Below are positions 7,754-12,677 of a DNA stretch of 12,677 bases, in pieces. Under the pieces are notes generated by a model. That model was not told where the DNA came from. It saw only the letters and a program-made list of their open reading frames with translations, and searched no databases. Where the stretch lies: the NCBI GenBank assembly GCA_037385045.1, contig JARRNJ010000077.1:1-12677 (forward strand), given 5' to 3'. The position numbers and the translations under genes were made by a program. Each line of letters begins with the position of its first letter. Positions within the stretch are counted from its first letter, which is position 1. Origin of the DNA: JARRNJ01 sp037385045 (GTDB lineage Bacteria > Pseudomonadota > Gammaproteobacteria > JASBUN01).

Positions 7754-8728
7754 ATGCAGCGCGATTCCGGCAGCCCCTCATCCGGTTACTCCAAGATACC
7801 CCACCCGGCCCATCCGCATCAGCGGCGCGAACCGCTGCCGTGGCACCGGCCCAAGCCCGCCGAGGAAGACCCCGACGCACCGCGCCGGGTACAAACCATC
7901 GTCGACAGCCCCAGCTACCGCCAGGCCGATCAGGACATCGACTTTCTCAACCGGGACGAAACCCGCGGCGTGCGCCTGCAGATCGACTACGTCAAGCCGG
8001 AACTGCTGCTCGAGCAACATGGCATCAACCACACCATCGTGGTGTTCGGCAGCACCCGCATTCCCGAACCGTCCGCGGCGCAACAGCGCCTGGCAATCCT
8101 GCGTCAGGCGCTGAGCGAAACGCCCGACGACGAATCCCTGCAGCGGCGCGTCGCGGTCGCTGAACGGCTGGCCGCGAAAAGCCATTACTACGAAGTGGCC
8201 CGGGAGTTCGGCCGCCGCGTGGGGGAATGCGGTGGCGGGCCGCAGGATTCGCGCATCGTCGTCATCACCGGCGGCGGGCCGGGGATGATGGAAGCGGCCA
8301 ACCGCGGCGCGTTCGACGTCGGCGCCAAGTCGGTGGGCCTGAACATCAACCTGCCCCATGAGCAATACCCCAACCCCTACATCACCCCCGAGCTGTGCTT
8401 CCGCTTCCACTATTTCGCCCTGCGCAAGCTCCACTTTCTGCTGCGCGCCAAGGCGCTGGTGGCGTTTCCCGGCGGCTTCGGCACCTTCGACGAACTGTTC
8501 GAAACGTTGACCCTGATTCAGACGCGCAAGATCAAACCGGTCCCGGTTGTGCTGGTGGGCGAGGAGTACTGGCGCCGCGCGGTCGACGTGGACTTCCTGA
8601 TCGGGGAGGGGGTGATCGATGCCGAGGACGGCGAACTGTTCTGGTTCGCCGAAACGGCGCAAGAGATCTGGGACGGCATCCTGCACTGGCACGAGGTCAA
8701 CGGCGAGCCGCTGCTGGACAGAGGCTGA
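7754..8728 (+). CDS. LOG-family (TIGR00730-like) Rossmann-fold protein with long N-terminal extension
   Basis: A 324-residue cytoplasmic protein. The core carries the two family hallmarks: GGGPGMMEAANRGA at residues 173-186 and PGGFGTFDE at 239-247, the PGGxGTxxE nucleotide-binding/catalytic motif. Proven LOG members cleave nucleoside 5'-monophosphates to base and ribose 5-phosphate; many bacterial ones were mislabelled lysine decarboxylases. Before the core, residues 1-45 are proline- and charge-rich and probably disordered. Residues about 50-95 (DSPSYRQADQDIDFLNRDETRG...) form an extra helical segment seen in the longer LOG subgroup. An insert at about 105-145 precedes the GGGPGMME motif. 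I chose the ATG at 7754, preceded by GAGAAG; the frame stays open far upstream only because it runs antisense to uvrA. It lies 62 bp before the beta-CASP gene on the same strand, a likely shared transcript. The substrate is not predictable. Confidence 0.85.
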   Translation: MQRDSGSPSSGYSKIPHPAHPHQRREPLPWHRPKPAEEDPDAPRRVQTIVDSPSYRQADQDIDFLNRDETRGVRLQIDYVKPELLLEQHGINHTIVVFGSTRIPEPSAAQQRLAILRQALSETPDDESLQRRVAVAERLAAKSHYYEVAREFGRRVGECGGGPQDSRIVVITGGGPGMMEAANRGAFDVGAKSVGLNINLPHEQYPNPYITPELCFRFHYFALRKLHFLLRAKALVAFPGGFGTFDELFETLTLIQTRKIKPVPVVLVGEEYWRRAVDVDFLIGEGVIDAEDGELFWFAETAQEIWDGILHWHEVNGEPLLDRG

Positions 8729-8778
8729 CCGCCGGACGCAACGGTCGCCGCGCCGACGCCTGCAACCAAAACCAAAAC

Positions 8779-8784
8779 AAGGAG
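8779..8784 (+). promoter_or_regulatory. Ribosome binding site that fixes the GTG start of the beta-CASP gene
   Basis: AAGGAG lies six bases before GTG at 8791. It is a near-consensus Shine-Dalgarno at ideal spacing, and it decides the start inside a frame that is open for almost 400 bases further upstream. Confidence 0.8.
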
Positions 8785-8790
8785 TCTGCA

Positions 8791-10179
8791 GTGAAACTTT
8801 CCTTCCATGGCGCCGACCGCGGCGTAACCGGTTCCTGCCACATGGTCGAATGCGCCGGCAAGCGCCTGCTCATCGACTGCGGACTCTACCAGGGCGGGCG
8901 TGAGCTCGACGAGGAGAACGCCGAGCCGTTCGGATTCGATCCGAAAACCGTTGACTACGTGCTGCTCACCCACGCCCACCTGGATCACTGCGGGCGGCTG
9001 CCGCTGCTGGCGAAGCGGGGATTCAGCGGCGAGATCATCACCACCGCCGCATCGCGGGAACTGGCGCGCCTGGTGATGCTGGACGCCGCCCACCTGCAGG
9101 AGGAGGAAGTCCGCTATCGCAACCGCAAGGCCGCCCGCCACGGCAACCATAAAGGCGCCCGCAAGCCACTCTATAACGTGCTCGATGCGCTCAACAGCCT
9201 CGACTATTTCGGCCGTACGGCTTCCTACGCCAAGCCCCTGGATCTGGCCACGGGAATCCGCGCCACGTTCCTGGACGCCGGACACATTCTCGGCTCAGCC
9301 AGCGTCCTGCTCGAACTGGAGGAAGGCGGGCAACGGCGCAGCGTTCTGTTCTCCGGGGATCTCGGCAATGCCGGACGCGCGCTGTTGCGCGACCCGGTCA
9401 CCCCGCCGCGCGCCGAGGTCGTGGTCATGGAAACCACCTACGGCGACCGTCTGCACAAGGAACTGGAGCCGACCGTCGACGAGCTGTACGAGGCGATCAA
9501 CGCCACCTTCAAACGCGGCGGCAACGTGATCATTCCGACGTTCGCGCTCGAGCGCGCCCAGGAGATTCTTTATTACCTGCGCCGCGGCGTCGAATCCGGA
9601 AACCTGGCGGGTTCCACCCAGGTGTTCCTCGACTCGCCCATGGCGATCTCGGCTACGGAAATCTTCGAGCGTCATCCGGAATGCTATGAGGCGGCGACCG
9701 CCGAGCTGTTCCGCGAGGGCCGCGATCCGTTTCACCTGCCCGGACTGCATTTCACCCGTGAGACCGCCGAATCCATGGCATTGAACCGCATCGGCGGCGG
9801 CGCCGTGATCATGGCCGGATCGGGCATGTGCACCGGCGGCCGGGTCCGCCACCACCTGAAGCACAATCTCTGGCGCAACGACTGCAGCGTCATCTTCGTC
9901 GGCTATGCCGCCGCCGGTACGCTCGCGCGTCGCATCATCGACGGCGCCCAGTCGGTGCACATCTTCGGCGAGGAAATCCCGGTGCGCGCCGCTATCCATA
10001 CGGTCAACGGCTTTTCCGCCCATGCCGACCGCGACGAACTGCTGGCGTGGCACGGACGCATCGACGGCATCGAGCGCACCTTCCTGGTCCACGGCGAAGA
10101 GGAGACCATGGCGCATTTTGCCGCTCGTTTGAGCGGGCCCGTGGAGCAGCCCACGCTGCATCAGCAATTCACTCTTTAG
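8791..10179 (+). CDS. Beta-CASP metallo-beta-lactamase-fold hydrolase, RNA-processing type
   Basis: A 462-residue protein of the CPSF73/YSH1-like family of zinc-dependent nucleases acting on RNA. All metal-site motifs are present: HAHLDH at residues 61-66, H165 in DAGHILGSA, D190 in FSGDLGN, H411 in GFSAHAD and H434 in LVHGEEE. The beta-CASP cap runs from about ETTYGDR (214-220) to GMCTGGR (345-351), and the C-terminus is the RNA-specificity (RMMBL) segment. There is no KH domain, unlike archaeal CPSF homologues, and no RNase J-type C-terminal domain. The length matches free-standing bacterial members such as Thermus TTHA0252. The GTG start is supported by the AAGGAG before it and by the family N-terminus VKLSFHGADRGVTGSC. 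It follows the LOG gene on the same strand, so the pair may be co-expressed. The RNA target in the cell is unknown. Confidence 0.9.
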   Translation: MKLSFHGADRGVTGSCHMVECAGKRLLIDCGLYQGGRELDEENAEPFGFDPKTVDYVLLTHAHLDHCGRLPLLAKRGFSGEIITTAASRELARLVMLDAAHLQEEEVRYRNRKAARHGNHKGARKPLYNVLDALNSLDYFGRTASYAKPLDLATGIRATFLDAGHILGSASVLLELEEGGQRRSVLFSGDLGNAGRALLRDPVTPPRAEVVVMETTYGDRLHKELEPTVDELYEAINATFKRGGNVIIPTFALERAQEILYYLRRGVESGNLAGSTQVFLDSPMAISATEIFERHPECYEAATAELFREGRDPFHLPGLHFTRETAESMALNRIGGGAVIMAGSGMCTGGRVRHHLKHNLWRNDCSVIFVGYAAAGTLARRIIDGAQSVHIFGEEIPVRAAIHTVNGFSAHADRDELLAWHGRIDGIERTFLVHGEEETMAHFAARLSGPVEQPTLHQQFTL

Positions 10180-10223
10180 TTGTGTGGAAATAGCGGCAAA
10201 CGCGTGCGGCCATCCAGCGTGCA

Positions 10224-10254
10224 GGGGCCGGCGCAGCCCCCTCACACTGGGGCT
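10224..10254 (+). terminator. Two overlapping, mutually exclusive hairpins after the beta-CASP gene
   Basis: GGGGC (10224-10228) can pair with GCCCC (10236-10240) around a 7-base loop. The same AGCCCC (10235-10240) can instead pair perfectly with GGGGCT (10249-10254) around 8 bases. The position, 45 bases after the stop codon, suits a transcript end, but no T-run follows either stem, so intrinsic termination is uncertain. Confidence 0.35.
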
Positions 10255-10377
10255 TACCGCGCGATCGAACAATCCAAAAAACAGCCGCCACCGTCGATCG
10301 ACGTTTCACGATCCGAAATCGTCGTCAACAATCGGGTTGAATGAAGTGCATTTCCGACTCTTCCTTCCAACCAACAC

Positions 10378-10406
10378 TTGACCTGCCTTAAGAAAACATT
10401 AAGAAT
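10378..10406 (+). promoter_or_regulatory. Tentative sigma-70 promoter with an internal inverted repeat
   Basis: TTGACC (10378-10383) resembles a -35 box and is 17 bases before AAGAAT (10401-10406), a weak -10 box. The spacer contains CTTAA-N7-TTAAG (10387-10403), an inverted repeat in a spot suited to a repressor. A second -10-like TAGAAT lies at 10425-10430 without a good -35. If used, the leader of the transporter operon would be over 300 bases long. Confidence 0.3.
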
Positions 10407-10450
10407 TCCGCGGTCAAAATCCCGTAGAATGAGTGCCGCCAATGCGTAGA

Positions 10451-10464
10451 ACGTACGACGTACG
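10451..10464. repeat. Tandem ACGTACG pair forming a CGTACG-N-CGTACG palindrome
   Basis: The heptamer ACGTACG occurs twice in a row, and CGTACG (10452-10457), one base, CGTACG (10459-10464) form a perfect inverted repeat. It lies about 20 bases after the TAGAAT box, where an operator could sit. The function is a guess. Confidence 0.4.
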
Positions 10465-10712
10465 GCAGTCATTCATCACGCCCTGTTCAGAAAGTTGGAC
10501 CGTCACAAAATGCGCCAACAACGCGCGGGCCAAGACTACTGATACCGCATCGGAATCCGAGCCAGGCTCCGAGTTCAATCGTTCAGACCATGGATAGCGG
10601 TCGCCTGTGCGGTGTCTCCGTTCCGGGGATACGGGGGTTGTGAAGACAGGACAAGTGCTGAGTTGCTCCGACCCGCGGCCATCGCGGCGAGGATGCATTT
10701 GTACGCCATGAT

Positions 10713-10738
10713 CCCTTGTTGCAAGGGTGAGGAGGAGA
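10713..10738 (+). promoter_or_regulatory. Hairpin directly next to a strong ribosome binding site
   Basis: CCCTTG-TTG-CAAGGG (10713-10727) is a perfect 6-bp stem with a 3-base loop. It ends one base before the purine-rich GAGGAGGAG (10729-10737) that serves the ATG at 10745. The stem leaves the ribosome site free, so it may stabilise or expose it rather than block it. Confidence 0.45.
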
Positions 10739-10744
10739 AATCCA

Positions 10745-12043
10745 ATGAGTGATGACAAAAAAGAGAAGCACGGCATCGATCGCCGCGATTTCCTGAAAGC
10801 AAGCGCCGGCACCGCCGGCGGCCTGCTTCTGGGCGGCGGTCTGGGTGTGAGCCGGCTGGCTCGCGCTGCGGATTACCCGGCGATCGGCAATTTCCCTGCC
10901 GGCGTCGCCGGCAGCTCGGTATTCGTCGGCATCGCGGTGCCGCGTACCGGCCCCTACTCCGCCCAAGGGGAAGACGAAATCAAGGGCTACCAGCTGGCGA
11001 TCGACCACCTCAACAAGGGCACTTCGCTGGCCAACGCCGACAACCAGACCAAGCCCAACGTGGCGGTCCAGGCGATCTCGAAGTTCCTGAGCGACAACAA
11101 GGCGATGATGATCACCGGCAGCGTCAGCTCGGCCGTGGCCATCGCTTCGGGCAAGCTGTGCGATCGCGAAAAGACCATCTACCTGCCGGCAATCACCGGC
11201 TCCAACGCGACCACCGGCAAGGACTGTCAACGTTACAGCTTCCGCGCCTGCCATTTCGCCTACACGGCTTCCAAGGCGCTGGCGCCGGTAATCAAGAAGG
11301 CCATCGGAGCCAACAAAAAAGTCGCTTACCTGACGCCCGACTACACCTACGGCCATTCGGTCTACAACTCCATGAAGGAGTTCACCGAGGCCCAGGGCTG
11401 GACCACGGCGAACAACCAGCTGCCGCCGCTGGGCACTTCGGACTTCAGCACCTATCTGCTGAACATCGGCAACAGCGGCGCCGACGTTCTGGTCAACATC
11501 TGCTTCGGCCGTGACGCGGTCATCTCCACCAAACAGGCCCAGCAGTTCGGCCTGCTGGACCGCATGACCCTGGTGATGCCTTACATGGCGCCGTTCTTCG
11601 CCCAGGAGGTGGGCGCGGACCTGCTCCAGGGCGTGTACGGCACCACCGAGTTCTGGTGGACCCAGGCCGAGAAGAACGACATGGCCAAGATGTTCGTGGA
11701 CGACTTCGACAAGCGCTACGGCCGCAAACCCGGCTGGTCAGCCCATATCGCCTTCCTGCAGACCATGCTGTGGGCCCGGGCCATCGGCGCCGCCGATACG
11801 TTCCATCCGCCGACAGTGGTCAAGGAGTACGAGAAGGGCAACACCATCGATACCGGCATCGGTGAAGTCCATTGGCGCGCCCATGACCACCAGCTGGTAC
11901 GCCCGGTGTTCATCATCCGCGGCAAGAAGCCTTCCGACATGCGCAACAAGGAAGACTTCTACGACATCGTCGAAGCCGTTCCGGGCAAGGACGTGATGCC
12001 GCCGCCGGATCACTTCGGCTGCAAACTGGGTTCTTACACCTAA
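10745..12043 (+). CDS. Tat-exported solute-binding protein of a branched-chain amino acid/amide-type (HAAT) ABC transporter
   Basis: A 432-residue periplasmic binding protein. The N-terminus has a twin-arginine signal: RRDFLK at residues 13-18, a glycine/leucine-rich core, and a cleavage-like ARA before the AD at 42-43. The mature part is a type I periplasmic-binding fold (Peripla_BP_6): VFVGIAVPRTGPYSAQGEDEIKGYQLAIDHLN, a middle TYGHSVYNSMKEFTEAQG, and DFSTYLLNIGNSGADVLV. It catches a small solute and hands it to the permease encoded 17 bp downstream. Such proteins bind amino acids, amides, urea or aromatic acids; the ligand cannot be read from the sequence. After AIDHLN the second strand typical of LivJ (a hydrophobic run like KLQIV) seems missing, and the segment to TKPNVAVQ is several residues short. 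Export by Tat rather than Sec is less usual for this family and implies folding before export. The ATG at 10745 has a strong GAGGAGGAG site. Confidence 0.87.
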   Translation: MSDDKKEKHGIDRRDFLKASAGTAGGLLLGGGLGVSRLARAADYPAIGNFPAGVAGSSVFVGIAVPRTGPYSAQGEDEIKGYQLAIDHLNKGTSLANADNQTKPNVAVQAISKFLSDNKAMMITGSVSSAVAIASGKLCDREKTIYLPAITGSNATTGKDCQRYSFRACHFAYTASKALAPVIKKAIGANKKVAYLTPDYTYGHSVYNSMKEFTEAQGWTTANNQLPPLGTSDFSTYLLNIGNSGADVLVNICFGRDAVISTKQAQQFGLLDRMTLVMPYMAPFFAQEVGADLLQGVYGTTEFWWTQAEKNDMAKMFVDDFDKRYGRKPGWSAHIAFLQTMLWARAIGAADTFHPPTVVKEYEKGNTIDTGIGEVHWRAHDHQLVRPVFIIRGKKPSDMRNKEDFYDIVEAVPGKDVMPPPDHFGCKLGSYT

Positions 12044-12060
12044 GCCGAGGGAGCGAAAGC

Positions 12061-12677
12061 ATGAGCATGCCCAGTTTGCCGCTGTTTATTTCGCAGCTGT
12101 TCAACGGCCTGGCCACCGGTCTGCTGTTGTCGCTGATCAGCGCCGGATTGACCATCATTTACGGCACGCTGGGCGTGCTCAACCTCGCCCATGGCGCCCT
12201 GTTCATGGTGGGCGCCTACGCGGGGTTCGCCGCCCTGCAGTGGACGGGTTCGTTCGTACTCGCCATGTTCGGCGGCATGATCGGCGCACTGGTCGTCGGT
12301 CTGGTAATGGAGCGCGTCATTGTCCGCTACTATTACCGCCGTCCGCCGGAAGACCAGATCCTGGTGACTTTCGGCATCGGCATTGTCATTACAGAAGCGG
12401 TGCGGCTGGCTTTCGGCGGCATCGCCCAGCGCCTGCCGCTGCCCGACTGGGGCCACGGCGTGGTGCGCTTCGGCTTCTTTTTCTATCCGACCTACCGCAT
12501 CCAGATCATGGTCATCGTCGCCGTGGTGCTGGCGCTGTTGTACATCGTTCTATACCGGACCCGCATCGGCATGATCGTACGCGCCGGCATCGAAGACAGC
12601 CTCATGGTCAACATGCTGGGCATCAACGTCTACCGCGTGTTCCTGCTGGTGTTCGGCATCGGCGCCATGACCGCCGG
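12061..12677 (+). CDS. LivH-type branched-chain amino acid ABC transporter permease (5' part; runs off the right edge)
   Basis: The 205 visible residues form an inner-membrane permease. It begins MSMPSLPLFISQLFNGLATG, then GLTIIYGTLGVLNLAHGALFMVGAY, the hallmark LivH segment in the first membrane helices. Further hydrophobic helices follow (around VLAMFGGMIGALVVGLVME, ILVTFGIGIVITEAVRLAF and IMVIVAVVLALLYIVLY), and then the cytoplasmic RTRIGMIVRAGIEDSLMVNMLGINV, which fits the loop that contacts the ATPase. LivH homologues are about 290-310 residues, so about one third is missing. GAGGGAG (12047-12053) lies 7 bases before the ATG, and the gene is 17 bp after the binding protein, so they form one operon. 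A LivM-type permease and LivG/LivF ATPases would be expected next. Confidence 0.9.
   Translation, partial: MSMPSLPLFISQLFNGLATGLLLSLISAGLTIIYGTLGVLNLAHGALFMVGAYAGFAALQWTGSFVLAMFGGMIGALVVGLVMERVIVRYYYRRPPEDQILVTFGIGIVITEAVRLAFGGIAQRLPLPDWGHGVVRFGFFFYPTYRIQIMVIVAVVLALLYIVLYRTRIGMIVRAGIEDSLMVNMLGINVYRVFLLVFGIGAMTA

Larger units (their letters stand above)
10180..10744. other. 565-bp non-coding region: 3' end of the beta-CASP unit and leader of the ABC transporter operon
   Basis: No convincing gene lies here on either strand. Minus-strand open frames that cover it continue into the antisense of the binding-protein gene. The left 80 bp hold competing hairpins; the middle (10370-10470) is AT-richer and holds a possible promoter and a tandem/palindromic CGTACG element; the right 250 bp are an unusually long leader before a strong ribosome binding site. 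Confidence 0.65.

Noticed and set aside
8395..8790. An upstream extension of the beta-CASP frame through the LOG gene
   Set aside because: It is out-of-frame reading of the LOG gene. AAGGAG six bases before GTG 8791 and the family N-terminus set the true start.
10583..11356. Minus-strand frame in the transporter leader and binding-protein gene
   Set aside because: Most of it is antisense to the Tat-exported binding protein, and it has no recognisable domain or ribosome site.

Overview
This 12.7 kb window is GC-rich bacterial chromosome with a dense, ordinary gene layout. An HdfR-type LysR regulator, a fused tandem UvrA and gammaproteobacterial-looking proteins throughout suggest a high-GC gammaproteobacterium, possibly an environmental lineage. 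That placement is inference from protein resemblance recalled without a search. I see no rRNA, tRNA, CRISPR array, transposase, integrase or phage gene.

Layout. (1) Positions 1-1576: the 5' part of a TrpB2-type tryptophan synthase beta chain (minus strand) sits divergently from an HdfR-like LysR regulator (plus). A small basic protein of 78 residues converges on the regulator and overlaps its 3' end by 16 bp. (2) Positions 1577-1984: a non-coding stretch holding two 99-bp direct repeats rich in GGTGCG/CGCACC hairpins. The second repeat abuts the next gene and supplies its stop codon. (3) Positions 1985-7561 (minus): one 1858-residue gene that is two UvrA proteins joined head to tail, with four ABC ATPase sites and four zinc modules, all apparently intact. 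(4) Positions 7754-10179 (plus, divergent from uvrA): a LOG-family Rossmann protein with a long polar N-terminus, followed 62 bp later by a beta-CASP metallo-beta-lactamase-fold RNA-processing-type hydrolase with a GTG start. (5) Positions 10180-10744: a 565-bp non-coding leader with hairpins, a tentative promoter and two short palindromes. (6) Positions 10745-12677 (plus): a Tat-exported solute-binding protein of the branched-chain amino acid/amide uptake (HAAT) family and, 17 bp downstream, the 5' part of its LivH-type permease. The rest of that operon (second permease and two ATPases expected) lies beyond the window.

Functionally these are separate modules: amino acid synthesis and its possible regulator, DNA repair or damage tolerance, a nucleotide/RNA-processing pair, and an ABC uptake operon. 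Nothing here amounts to a clearly undescribed multi-gene system. The most unusual items are the tandem UvrA with a repeat-supplied stop codon, the LOG/beta-CASP pair divergent from it, and the long structured leader in front of a Tat-dependent binding protein.
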